A stretch of DNA of 15,123 bases, from the NCBI GenBank assembly GCA_014523685.1, contig JAATVT010000038.1, positions 1 to 15,123 on the forward strand. Direction: 5' to 3'. A program made the translations under genes and the position numbers. Shown piece after piece: positions 5,555 to 12,891 of the stretch (position 1 is its first letter; each line of letters opens with the position of its first letter). The stretch comes from Nitrososphaerales archaeon TH5893. GTDB taxonomy: Archaea > Thermoproteota > Nitrososphaeria > Nitrososphaerales > Nitrososphaeraceae. The notes below the pieces were generated by a model, which worked only from the letters and a program-made list of their open reading frames with translations, searched no databases and was not told where the DNA came from.

Positions 5555-5785
5555 TTATCTAGCATCTGCTGTCCTGACAAATTTGTAGCCAGACCGTTCT
5601 AATTTGTTTTTTATCTCCTCTCTGCTCGTAAGCGTTGGATCAAATTCTACTACAATGCTATCTGTCATATAATCAATGTAAATTTTCATTACTGCCTCTT
5701 CATTTTTTAATTGCTTCTCTACAATAGGCTTACAAGTAACACAATACATTCCAACTACTTTGAATAAGGCTTTCTCTGTTTTCAC
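5555..5785 (-). CDS. HMA-domain metallochaperone (CopZ/MerP-like)
   Basis: A 76-residue stand-alone heavy-metal-associated domain of normal length for CopZ/MerP-type carriers. The metal loop is GMYCVTC (12-18) with Cys15 and Cys18, followed by the first helix (KPIVEKQLKN). The second part has VKMIYID-like strand spacing, SIVVEFDPTLTSREEIKNKL and the closing YKFV. Such proteins bind Cu(I) or Hg(II) through the two Cys and hand the ion to a transporter or reductase. No P-type ATPase, MerA or ion transporter is present in this window, so the partner is unknown. The start is a GTG at 5783-5785. An in-frame stop lies six codons upstream and no ATG is available, so GTG is well supported. There is no signal peptide, so it is cytoplasmic. 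Confidence 0.85.
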   Translation of the reverse strand: MKTEKALFKVVGMYCVTCKPIVEKQLKNEEAVMKIYIDYMTDSIVVEFDPTLTSREEIKNKLERSGYKFVRTADAR

Positions 5786-6108
5786 TTGTATTGCTTTAAG
5801 CTATTTTCCTACTAAAATGGATCCGTTTTTGGGATGAACTAATCTTACATATGATAAGGAAATACCACCTATACACATTATTGCATGTTTACTCCGTCGT
5901 AAGCAAAAGGAAATGGCGATTGAATAGTATATAACCTCAAATTCTCACATTATTTAGATATGCCAAAATACTCGAAGCAAGAAGAAACATGGGTGTAATG
6001 AAATACCCATCTCTAAGTGGTCATACTTACAATCATAGGTGATCAAAGGTCTAAGGTACTAGAAATAAGATAATCCTAATTACGTATACTACTCATCTTA
6101 AATACATA
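5786..6108. other. Divergent intergenic region between HMA and patatin genes
   Basis: This region carries the promoters of both flanking genes. A hairpin of eight pairs (one G-U) joins 5989-5996 (ATGGGTGT) and 6003-6010 (ATACCCAT) around a 6-base loop. A TATA-like stretch at about 6079-6089 lies at the right distance for the TTG start at 6109. No ORF or RNA is recognised. Confidence 0.35.
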
Positions 6109-7215
6109 TTGCATGAATTAGAGATCAGAAACATACAAAGAATCCAATCTGAAACGGTCTTGGTACTACAAGGTGGTGGATCCCTGGGAGCATATGAATG
6201 TGGTGTTTATAAGACATTGTCTAAACATGATATAAAATTTGATATTGTTGCAGGTACATCTATTGGTGCTGTTAATGCTGCAATAATAGTGGGCTCAAAA
6301 AATAACAATCCTGCAAAAGATTTAGAAGATTTTTGGATAGATATTTCTGAGAAAATAACACCATCGTTCTTACCAGACAATACCAGAAGCATAACATCAT
6401 CGTTTTATAGCGCTTTATATGGCAATTCAAAGGTTTTTTTGCCAATATGGTTCATACCAAATCTGAACTCCCTTTTCTCATACAAACAGCCTTATCTATA
6501 TGATACCGCCCCATTAAAGAATACCCTGAATAAATACATTGATTATAAAAAGCTAAGTAAGAGTAATATTCCAAGGCTAATTGTAACCGCTACTGATTTG
6601 CAAACGAGCGAACCTGTCATATTTGATAGTATGTCTATGAATGTCGACTCTGACCATCTTTTGGGCTGTGCAAGCTTTCCATTTTATGGGATATCATGGG
6701 TTGAAAAAGAAGGGAAACATCTTTGGGACGGAAGCTTACTTAGCAATACTCCTCTACGAGAGGTTATAGATGTATCACCAAGGAGAGACAAGAAAGTATA
6801 CATTGTAAATCTCTTTCCGCGTATACAAAATGAATTACCAGAAAATATGTTTGACGCATGGCATAGGGCCAGAGATATCGTCCACACAGATAAGACTGAT
6901 CATAATGTTAGAATGTCAGAGGTAATTTCAAGATACCTATCGCTTTTGAAAGAAATGCATGATATTGTAAGCAACGTCCAGCTTAATGAGGAGAAAAGAG
7001 AAAGATTCTTTCAGATAGAGCGAGAGTACCATAGATTAGCTGAAGATCGTGGAGCAATAATTCAGGAAATTACAAAAATAGAGAGATCTGAAGATATCCA
7101 CTTCATATTCGAAGATGCTGATTTTTCTACTAATACTATAAAGAAATTGATAAGGCAAGGAGAAGAAGATGCAGAAACAGCTATTGCAAAGAGGCAGAAG
7201 GTGGAAGAAGTATAG
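6109..7215 (+). CDS. Patatin-like phospholipase with long C-terminal domain
   Basis: A 368-residue patatin-family lipid acyl hydrolase. The glycine-rich oxyanion motif is QGGGSLGAYECG (21-32). The nucleophile elbow is GTSIGAVNA, with Ser51 in Gly-x-Ser-x-Gly. The second member of the Ser-Asp dyad is Asp207 in LWDGSLLSNTP. All expected catalytic residues are present, so the enzyme should be active on acyl esters of lipids; the true substrate is unknown. The C-terminal part (about 235-368) is charged and helical (EEKRERFFQIEREYHRLAED) and fits the DUF3734-type extension seen in some bacterial patatin proteins. There is no signal peptide, so it is cytoplasmic or peripheral to the membrane. The start is a TTG at 6109. 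The nearby ATG at 6113 is in another frame and hits a stop at once. The gene stands alone. Confidence 0.85.
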   Translation: MHELEIRNIQRIQSETVLVLQGGGSLGAYECGVYKTLSKHDIKFDIVAGTSIGAVNAAIIVGSKNNNPAKDLEDFWIDISEKITPSFLPDNTRSITSSFYSALYGNSKVFLPIWFIPNLNSLFSYKQPYLYDTAPLKNTLNKYIDYKKLSKSNIPRLIVTATDLQTSEPVIFDSMSMNVDSDHLLGCASFPFYGISWVEKEGKHLWDGSLLSNTPLREVIDVSPRRDKKVYIVNLFPRIQNELPENMFDAWHRARDIVHTDKTDHNVRMSEVISRYLSLLKEMHDIVSNVQLNEEKRERFFQIEREYHRLAEDRGAIIQEITKIERSEDIHFIFEDADFSTNTIKKLIRQGEEDAETAIAKRQKVEEV

Positions 7216-7624
7216 GTTTAAGGACAAGAATGGTATGCCTATTGAATTGCTAAGACTTGCTTTCTGAGTTGTATTCAATGCTGTGCGCGACTTCGTTATT
7301 TAGGCTGTTACCAGACTAAGTATCCCCTGATGAAAGAGGAACTGAGATCTCGCAGATTTTTCGTATGAATTAATTCCCTATGATAAATAAATAGTCTAAT
7401 AGATAGTTTTCTGTCTTATGTTATATCCAACTTCTAATTGGATAATGTCCATTAGTAGCAAAATCATCAAGAATTAAAGCGAATATCGAGAATATACTGC
7501 TCCATATAATATAATCCAAAAAAAGTCGGTTTTAGAAGTCTTTAATAGTCACTTGTAAAAGTTCACTGTAATGTAATGCACTGCAGGCTTCTGCTTTTTA
7601 TATTTAAGAGTCATAGAACCAAAT
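7216..7624. other. Intergenic region with a hairpin and the promoter of the next gene
   Basis: No gene is seen in 409 bases. A perfect 7-base inverted repeat TATCCAA/TTGGATA with a 7-base loop lies at 7424-7444. A TATA box at 7595-7606 serves the following gene. Confidence 0.35.
7595..7606 (+). promoter_or_regulatory. TATA box of the small helical protein gene
   Basis: TTTTTATATTTA is centred about 25 bases before the ATG at 7625, implying a leaderless transcript. Confidence 0.5.
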
Positions 7625-7894
7625 ATGAATTCAAAATTTGAATCGACATCGCATAGCGGCGGTAGTCTTATTACCGGCGAATCAATTGTTTCACTAATAG
7701 ACTCGATAACATCCAATGCAGAAGAAAAGGTTCTATTAGAGGATAATGTCAGAGGAATTATTGATGAAGCAGAAACCTTGTATTCTTATATCCATGATAT
7801 GCCCAAAGATAAAAGAAAGAAGTTGTTGCTTGCGTATAGTAAGATTTTAGAACAAATAAAGAAAAATATCGACAAAATGCTTAGAGAATCATGA
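7625..7894 (+). CDS. Small helical protein of unknown function
   Basis: An 89-residue soluble protein. Residues 1-20 are Ser/Gly-rich and probably disordered. The rest is amphipathic helix: SIVSLIDSITSNAEEKVLLE, then an acidic segment (DNVRGIIDEAETLYSYIHDM), then a strongly basic helix (KDKRKKLLLAYSKILEQIKK). There is no Cys and no membrane segment. I do not recognise a family. A good TATA box at leaderless distance, the ATG start and coding-like composition support a real gene. A protein-interaction or nucleic-acid-binding role would be a guess. Confidence 0.6.
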   Translation: MNSKFESTSHSGGSLITGESIVSLIDSITSNAEEKVLLEDNVRGIIDEAETLYSYIHDMPKDKRKKLLLAYSKILEQIKKNIDKMLRES

Positions 7895-7952
7895 TACCAT
7901 TTCTTTAACATCCAAATGTTGATACGATAGGAAACCCTCTCATAAATCCTGA

Positions 7953-8045
7953 TTATGTACTGGTGGACAGTGCGAAGAAGAAGCAGATGAAAAACAGGAG
8001 CAGGAAGAAATAGTGGACGATAATGAAGATGATGAGAATAATTAA
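7953..8045 (+). other. Acidic open stretch with a CxxxxC motif, possible gene remnant
   Basis: Between an in-frame TGA (7950-7952) and a TAA (8043-8045) is an open stretch of 30 codons that begins LCTGGQCEEEADEKQ and ends in a very acidic tail (VDDNEDDENN). It has no ATG, GTG or TTG suited as a start before the Cys pair. The biased, protein-like composition suggests the tail of a decayed gene, but it is too short to be sure. Confidence 0.2.
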
Positions 8046-8074
8046 AATGTCAATGGAGAGATGACCAATTAACA

Positions 8075-8084
8075 TTATTTATTA
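8075..8084 (+). promoter_or_regulatory. TATA box of the first UspA gene
   Basis: TTATTTATTA is centred about 27 bases before the TTG at 8106 and about 36 before the ATG at 8115. It therefore favours a transcript beginning near 8106. Confidence 0.45.
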
Positions 8085-8105
8085 GTATTAACTTAGGACA
8101 GAAGA

Positions 8106-8690
8106 TTGAAGAACATGGTAGCACGGAAGAAACAAAAGTCGGAATCAACAGTCGAATCTTCTAAAACTCGGCATAACCATATTGGTTTTCCAAGTTTTGA
8201 AAGAATATTAGTTGCGTATGATGGAACGCAGATGTCCAAGAGAGCATTGAGTTATGCAGCATATATTTCTAAGACTTCCAATTCGGAGATAGTTGTTGTT
8301 AATGTGATTGAGCACAATAGAGACTTACAAAACATATTACCTATCACAATAAAAGCAAATCTAGAGGAAGAAGGACAGCTAAATATTGAAGGAAATTACC
8401 GAAGAGTCCTGGAATATGAAATTTTGAGAAAAGTAATAGAAGAAACGACAACAGTATGTAAGGCCGGTGGCATGGAAAAGAATATTAAATATGAAATACG
8501 TGCAGGGGATCCTGCAGATGAGATTATCAATGTATCCACTCTCATGGACTTCGATCTGATTGTTATGGGAAGTCGCCGGATAGCTTCAATGATAGGAGGT
8601 ATAGGAAGTACTACTAGAAAAGTCGCAACAACTGTAAAGACACCACTACTCATAGTTCAAAAACAACCTAGATACAAAGATGAGTGGTAG
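8106..8690 (+). CDS. Universal stress protein (UspA family), copy 1
   Basis: A 194-residue single-domain Usp with an N-terminal extension of about 30 basic and polar residues. The domain begins FERILVAYDGTQMSKRAL with Asp39 at the nucleotide-contact position and continues through IVVVNVIEH and the helix KVIEETTTVCKAGG. It ends DLIVMGSRRIASMIGGIGST and TPLLIVQK. The ATP-binding pattern Gly-x-x-Gly-(9x)-Gly-Ser/Thr is only partly kept: the second Gly is Arg158 (GSRR), while the distal GST (167-169) is intact. The start is TTG at 8106, or ATG at 8115, which removes three residues; the TATA box favours the first. The gene is convergent with a paralogue 28 bases beyond its stop. Usp proteins bind ATP or act as regulators under stress; the specific role here is unknown. 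Confidence 0.85.
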   Translation: MKNMVARKKQKSESTVESSKTRHNHIGFPSFERILVAYDGTQMSKRALSYAAYISKTSNSEIVVVNVIEHNRDLQNILPITIKANLEEEGQLNIEGNYRRVLEYEILRKVIEETTTVCKAGGMEKNIKYEIRAGDPADEIINVSTLMDFDLIVMGSRRIASMIGGIGSTTRKVATTVKTPLLIVQKQPRYKDEW

Positions 8691-8705
8691 CCTCTTTTTT
8701 CGAGG
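8691..8705 (+). terminator. T-run terminator between the convergent UspA genes
   Basis: Directly after the stop codon, CCTC and GAGG flank T6C. The T6 run (8695-8700) is a typical archaeal termination signal for the plus-strand gene. Confidence 0.45.
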
Positions 8706-8718
8706 TGGACTTACATTT

Positions 8719-9318
8719 TCATTCATGTATCAACAAGACAGGTTTTTTTAAAGTATCCAATACTTTTCTTGTAGTACTTCCTATGTTCTTGATAGTTGAG
8801 GTTATTCTATGACTACCCATAACTATTAGATCAAACCCGGTCATCTCAGCAACCTTGATAATCTCGTCGCTTGGTTTACCAGTGCGTATCTCGTACGTTA
8901 CGTTTGTATTTACTCCTGCCTCCTTACACAAACATATCATTTCTTCAATTGTTTTCCTCAATGATCCTTCTACACTAATTTTTAAATCACTAGCGCGCAG
9001 ATCGTTCTTGTTAGATCTCAGTGTGTCTTCTTCTTTCTCCACTCTAATAGTTACAGGCAACATCTCTTTCAGTTCTTCGTAATTCTCAACTATACTGAGA
9101 ATGAAAATATCTGAGCTAGATATCTTTGATAGATATATCGCATATCTTAACGCACTATCTGATATTTGTGATTTTTCATATGGAACTAAAATCCTTGTGA
9201 ATTTCGGAGTACTCTGCAAAAATTGTTTTTGTTTCCACATGGCTTCTCTATGAGATGAAAGATTATGTTCAGACTTTATTTGTGCTAGTCCATTTTGATC
9301 ATGTTGTTTTTCAATCAA
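8719..9318 (-). CDS. Universal stress protein (UspA family), copy 2
   Basis: A 199-residue Usp clearly paralogous to the convergent neighbour. The shared segments are RILVPYEKSQISDSALRYA, LPVTIRVE, YEIRTGKPSDEI, DLIVMGSH and IGSTTRKV. Its N-terminal extension (about 40 residues) is longer and polar. Glu48 stands where the usual nucleotide-contact Asp is. The loop is GSHR (168-171), again with Arg for the second Gly, followed by an intact GST. The start is a TTG at 9316-9318, with a TATA-like element on the minus strand at about 9347-9358 and a 10-base palindrome (TAGACGTCTA, 9322-9331) just upstream. Tail-to-tail arrangement suggests an old inverted duplication, with separate control of the two copies. 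ATP binding is uncertain. Confidence 0.85.
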   Translation of the reverse strand: MIEKQHDQNGLAQIKSEHNLSSHREAMWKQKQFLQSTPKFTRILVPYEKSQISDSALRYAIYLSKISSSDIFILSIVENYEELKEMLPVTIRVEKEEDTLRSNKNDLRASDLKISVEGSLRKTIEEMICLCKEAGVNTNVTYEIRTGKPSDEIIKVAEMTGFDLIVMGSHRITSTIKNIGSTTRKVLDTLKKPVLLIHE

Positions 9319-9619
9319 TATTAGACGTCTAGAATAAACGCTTTGAAGCTATATGATTTTAGTGTCACGAAGTTGGTTTTATGCATTATTTTTTCCTTTA
9401 ATAAGGACCTGTAACCATTATTTTTCTGTCTTTGGACATCTTGACAATTTGTTTTTTGACCTAACTATACTTCTTTTAGCTTTAGAGGGCATTACTAGTA
9501 TTCATTTAGTATTCCTATCGTATCTGAGTTAAGCCAGTCATTCATCTGGAAGTATGCAGATAGTTTCTCTGCATTGCATTGTACTCTTCACTATTAAGAA
9601 CAACTTCTGTATATCAGAC
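9319..9619. other. Divergent intergenic region upstream of UspA copy 2 and the regulator gene
   Basis: This holds the perfect palindrome TAGACGTCTA (9322-9331) next to the UspA start, several T runs, and the likely promoter of the regulator at about 9591-9597. An in-frame ATG at 9554 would extend the regulator by 22 residues, but that extension (MQIVSLHCIVLFTI) is unlike the family. Confidence 0.35.
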
Positions 9620-10168
9620 ATGTTCATGACAAATAAAAAAATAATTGATTCAAACGAACTTACAAAGCTTCTCCAAGATCCAATTCTTGTACGGATAGTT
9701 AGTATAATAGGTAATACAAGCTTGTCAATTCTCGAGTTACTCGAATATAATCTTACAAGAAAAGATGTCAATTATGCTCTGTCAAGTGGAGTTATTGTTA
9801 TTGATAAACCATCATCTTCTTCACGAGCATATCTAGATTATTCAGATGTTAGTCTTGACGATAATAACATTCTTGTTAGCGGTGACTACTACTTTTATAA
9901 TTTCCTGAGTAGCAAAGTCAAATTAACTGATCTAGGTATTTATATTCTAGAAACCATAAAAGCTGAAAACCGAACCTTAGACAATGAAATTCCAAATGAT
10001 ATAGGTGGACCACAACAGCAATACTTTTCAGGGGATACCTTATTTGTAAATGGCGTAAGACGTCCAGATCCAAGAGACAATGCCAAAGAATTTGCAGCCA
10101 TGCTCTATGAAACGCTGCACAACAGTATCTTGCCTATGGAAGATAATTACAACAATGCTCTACTGTAA
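9620..10168 (+). CDS. Winged-helix regulator with C-terminal extension
   Basis: About 182 residues from the preferred ATG (MFMTNKKIIDSNEL). Another ATG lies two codons later, and a longer form starts at 9554. The N-terminal half is a winged-helix domain: LLQDPILVRIVSIIGN, LSILELLEYNLTRKDVNYAL as helix-turn-helix, GVIVIDK as the next strand, and LTDLGIYILETI as a closing helix. Between them is an unusual insert with SGDYYFYNFLSSKV. The C-terminus (GDTLFVNGVRRPDPRDNAKE) has no domain I can name. It is probably a soluble transcription factor of the archaeal ArsR/MarR-like kind. It ends inside the open frame of the TauE/SafE remnant, so it may once have preceded an intact exporter gene as its regulator. 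Confidence 0.7.
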   Translation: MFMTNKKIIDSNELTKLLQDPILVRIVSIIGNTSLSILELLEYNLTRKDVNYALSSGVIVIDKPSSSSRAYLDYSDVSLDDNNILVSGDYYFYNFLSSKVKLTDLGIYILETIKAENRTLDNEIPNDIGGPQQQYFSGDTLFVNGVRRPDPRDNAKEFAAMLYETLHNSILPMEDNYNNALL

Positions 10169-10362
10169 CTGCCGCAAGATATTCTCTAAGTGGCGAGATT
10201 AATTTGCCTGTTGCAGTATTGTTTGTATTGGGTGGGATGATAGGTGGATTGTATGGGACAAAGATATCCTCAAAGGTGCCTAGAGACACACTAAAACAGG
10301 CATTTGCAATAATGTTGATTGTAATACCGATTTATATTATTATAAAGAGCATGTCATTTTAG
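10147..10362 (+). pseudogene. C-terminal remnant of a TauE/SafE-family anion exporter
   Basis: In the frame between TAA (10144-10146) and TAG (10360-10362) lies a 71-codon stretch with no proper start. It reads like the last quarter of a TauE/SafE permease: VTAARYSLSGEINLP, then a membrane helix with VLFVLGGMIGGLYGTKISSK, then VPRDTLKQAFAIMLIVIPIY and a basic end. Family members are usually about 250 residues with seven or more helices, so roughly three quarters is missing. Its beginning overlaps the end of the regulator gene in another frame. Its stop lies two bases before the start of the CoA-disulfide reductase gene, a spacing typical of an operon. TauE/SafE permeases export sulfite or organosulfonates and often sit beside such flavoproteins. 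The junction with the regulator suggests an old deletion. Confidence 0.65.
10331..10347 (+). promoter_or_regulatory. TATA box of the CoA-disulfide reductase gene, inside the exporter remnant
   Basis: TTTATATTATTATAAAG is centred about 26 bases before the TTG at 10365. It would let the reductase gene be expressed independently of the truncated exporter. Confidence 0.45.
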
Positions 10363-10364
10363 AT

Positions 10365-11789
10365 TTGAGTAGCAAAAAGATAATTAATAATACCGATAAC
10401 AAAAAGAACAAGAAGATTGTTATAATAGGCGGCGTTGCAGCAGGTACCAGTGCCGCATCAAAAGCAAAAAGAGTAGATCCTACTGCCCAGATCACTATAC
10501 TTCAAGAAGAGCCTCTAGTTTCATATGGAGCATGTGGTATGCCCTATGTTATTGAAGGATTAATTGATAGCTTTGAGAAGTTAATAGAAAGACCTGCAGA
10601 CGATTTTAAGAAACAATACGATATTGATGTTATAGTAAATACACGTGCAGAAAAAATAGATCCTTTGCAACAAAAGGTATATGCTATTAGTTTAAAAAGT
10701 CATAAACGCATTTCCCTGGAATATGATTCCCTAGTTATTGCAACTGGTGCTCGTCCTTTTGTTCCGCCTATTAGAGGCATCCGCCTGGATGGAGTAGTTT
10801 TTTTAAGAAATTATGGCGATGGGAAAAAAATAAAGGCACTAATTGCTAAAGGTATAGATTCAGTTGTAATTGTAGGTGCTGGCCTTATCGGACTTGAAAT
10901 GGCTGAGTCCTTTAAGAAAAATGATATTGATAGTGTGACGATTGTAGAAATGGCTGATCATGTTCTTCCAAATATTCTAGATAATGACTTGGCCAAAATA
11001 ATGCAAAAACATCTCCAAGATAAAGGTGTTAAACTTAGGCTAGGAGAAAAATTGGTAGAAATTTTGGAAGAAGGAAATAGAAAGGTAAGAGGAATCAAAA
11101 CTACTAAAGGCAGTATTGAATCTGATTTGGTACTCGTTGGGACAGGGGTAATACCTAATTCTGAAATAGCCAGGGATGCAGGAATTGAATTGGGATATGC
11201 TAATGCAATAAGAGTAGACGAACATATGAGAACTAGTACATCCAATATTTTTGCCGCCGGTGACTGCGCTACTGCAAAAAGCTACGTTACGGGTAAAGAT
11301 ACTTACCTACCTCTTGGTACTACTGCAAATAAACAGGGAAGAGTTGCTGGTGAAAACGCTGCTGGAGGTAATGCCATATTTAGAGGAATAGCGGGAAGCG
11401 CTATTTCAAAATCCTTTGATCTCTACTTTGGTAAGACTGGGCTCAGCTTTGATGAGGCATTAAAAGAAGGATTTGAACCAACTGAGGAGACAATAGAGAG
11501 TATAACAAGGTCTGGTTATTATCCTGATAGTAAACCCATTTGGATAAAGATTATTAGCGATAAAAAGAGTAATGGAAGAGTTTTAGGCTCTCAGATAATT
11601 GGAGGCGAAGGTGTAAAAGGCAGGATTGATTTAATTGCCTTAGCCCTTCTTCTTAAAGCAAACATAGTAGACCTTGCTAATTATGACTCGTGTTACGTTC
11701 CTCCAATTTCTCCCGTGTGGGAACCAGTAAATATTGCAGCTTCACAGGCGATTAAAATGATAAGTAAATCTATTTCACTACATAGATAG
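10365..11789 (+). CDS. CoA-disulfide reductase / NADH oxidase-like flavoprotein
   Basis: A 474-residue FAD-dependent pyridine nucleotide-disulfide oxidoreductase of the single-cysteine CoADR/NADH oxidase/polysulfide reductase group. The FAD motif is IVIIGGVAAGTSAASKAKR (18-36). The active site is SYGACGMPY with Cys57, the one redox Cys of this group. The NAD(P)H motif is VVIVGAGLIGLEMAESF (167-183), and the second FAD motif is NIFAAGDCA with Asp300. The dimerisation domain covers about 345-465 and ends DSCYVPPISPVW, with Tyr444 where CoADR has an active-site Tyr. Possible reactions are reduction of CoA disulfide, of polysulfide, or of O2 by NAD(P)H. Sequence motifs alone do not separate these. 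The start is a TTG; a basic leader of about 17 residues precedes the FAD motif. No rhodanese or TusA domain is fused. It is probably cytoplasmic thiol/sulfur redox control. Confidence 0.88.
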   Translation: MSSKKIINNTDNKKNKKIVIIGGVAAGTSAASKAKRVDPTAQITILQEEPLVSYGACGMPYVIEGLIDSFEKLIERPADDFKKQYDIDVIVNTRAEKIDPLQQKVYAISLKSHKRISLEYDSLVIATGARPFVPPIRGIRLDGVVFLRNYGDGKKIKALIAKGIDSVVIVGAGLIGLEMAESFKKNDIDSVTIVEMADHVLPNILDNDLAKIMQKHLQDKGVKLRLGEKLVEILEEGNRKVRGIKTTKGSIESDLVLVGTGVIPNSEIARDAGIELGYANAIRVDEHMRTSTSNIFAAGDCATAKSYVTGKDTYLPLGTTANKQGRVAGENAAGGNAIFRGIAGSAISKSFDLYFGKTGLSFDEALKEGFEPTEETIESITRSGYYPDSKPIWIKIISDKKSNGRVLGSQIIGGEGVKGRIDLIALALLLKANIVDLANYDSCYVPPISPVWEPVNIAASQAIKMISKSISLHR

Positions 11790-11876
11790 TGTGCACCTGT
11801 AAGTAATCACTATTTTTACAGAACCTGGTAAGATTACACAAATATACCATTAATGTTGAGTCTCTCTAGATTGTAA

Positions 11877-12755
11877 ATGTACAAGCTTTTTCGATCTTCT
11901 ATTATAACAGCATTTCGAAAGAAGGCAGTAACCATGCCGACAGCAGCATTATCAATGGTATTGGTAGTAGCTGTTTTGGCCGGAAACGCGAGCACGAGCT
12001 CTGCTTATGGATCCAATCCGTTTAATTTGAATAACAGTGCCCCAGTACCAGTTACGACGCCCACTGCAGAATCAATTTATCAGTCAGAGTCAATGGAACT
12101 TCCACCATCTATAGGATCCTTTATAATTTTGATAGCAAACGAGGCACATGAAAGCTGGCAAGATGAAAGACACAAGTTAATTACTGACAAGAATTCATAT
12201 TATATTCCAAAAAATCTGCGTATACCCCAAGGAACTACTTTGTCGTTCCTAAATGCTGATGCACCCTGGGACACACCTCATCCGCAAACAATTGAAATAA
12301 TAGATGATAGAGGAGAGACAGTATACTCAACAGGAGTATTAGAGTATGCAAACAGCTCACGGCCAATAGTCCTTCCTGTAGGAAACTATACTATTGTTAA
12401 CACAGAATATGAAGCTACTGAAGGAACAATATCAGTTACACGTGAAAAATCTAATGGCAATCTTGTGATGGGGGGATTTTATACCCCTTCTATACAGGTT
12501 GAAAACAATAGAGACAATGATGGTGGAGTACATCCAGGCTCTCTAAAATATTATAGAGCAGAATTTCCGAAGAATGGATTTCAAATCCTAAGTGAATATA
12601 ATTTTACTTATGGAACTTGTGATTACTGTCCTGGAGAATACTGGCCGGATAATAAAACGGATAACCATACGCTGATAATATTTGCAACAGAACAACCACT
12701 ATCAGATGCACTTGTCAAATTAAAGAAATTAGTCAAGGACAATGTCTATGTATAA
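11877..12755 (+). CDS. Exported protein with cupredoxin-like N-terminal domain and CxxC
   Basis: A 292-residue secreted protein. The N-region is long and basic (MYKLFRSSIITAFRKK), followed by a hydrophobic core at about 24-40 and a likely cut after SSA (43). The first domain (about 80-187) looks like a cupredoxin beta sandwich: LRIPQGTTLSFLNADAPWDT, then HPQTIEI with His135, then LPVGNYTIVNTEYEATEGTI. The Cys-x-x-His ligand loop is absent, so classic type 1 copper is unlikely. The second part (about 195-292) has GGVHPGSLKYYRAEFPKNGF and a CDYC pair (248-251) that could form a disulfide or bind metal, and it ends in a basic helix. A TATA-like element (about 11840-11849) supports the ATG. A role as a surface or accessory copper protein is suggested only by context; the family is not recognised. 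Confidence 0.75.
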   Translation: MYKLFRSSIITAFRKKAVTMPTAALSMVLVVAVLAGNASTSSAYGSNPFNLNNSAPVPVTTPTAESIYQSESMELPPSIGSFIILIANEAHESWQDERHKLITDKNSYYIPKNLRIPQGTTLSFLNADAPWDTPHPQTIEIIDDRGETVYSTGVLEYANSSRPIVLPVGNYTIVNTEYEATEGTISVTREKSNGNLVMGGFYTPSIQVENNRDNDGGVHPGSLKYYRAEFPKNGFQILSEYNFTYGTCDYCPGEYWPDNKTDNHTLIIFATEQPLSDALVKLKKLVKDNVYV

Positions 12756-12891
12756 TTGGAACTAAATATCTGTCGCTATTTACACATGTTTCCATGTATC
12801 ATACGTATCGCATGCCTAATATTAACAATATATTGACGGTTGCATTCCTAGAGTAGATTAGAAAAATTAAGAAATGGTTCTTTTGTTCAGT
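12756..12891. other. Convergent intergenic region with small hairpin
   Basis: This lies between two stop codons. There is an ACATG/CATGT hairpin with a 4-base loop at 12784-12797. On the minus strand the T-rich stretch at about 12860-12872 may end transcription of the blue copper protein gene. Confidence 0.35.

Noticed and set aside
7327..7380. Possible C/D box RNA (TGATGA followed by CTGA)
   Set aside because: The spacing between the C-like and D'-like boxes is only about 8 bases, and no proper C' and D pair with terminal stem follows.
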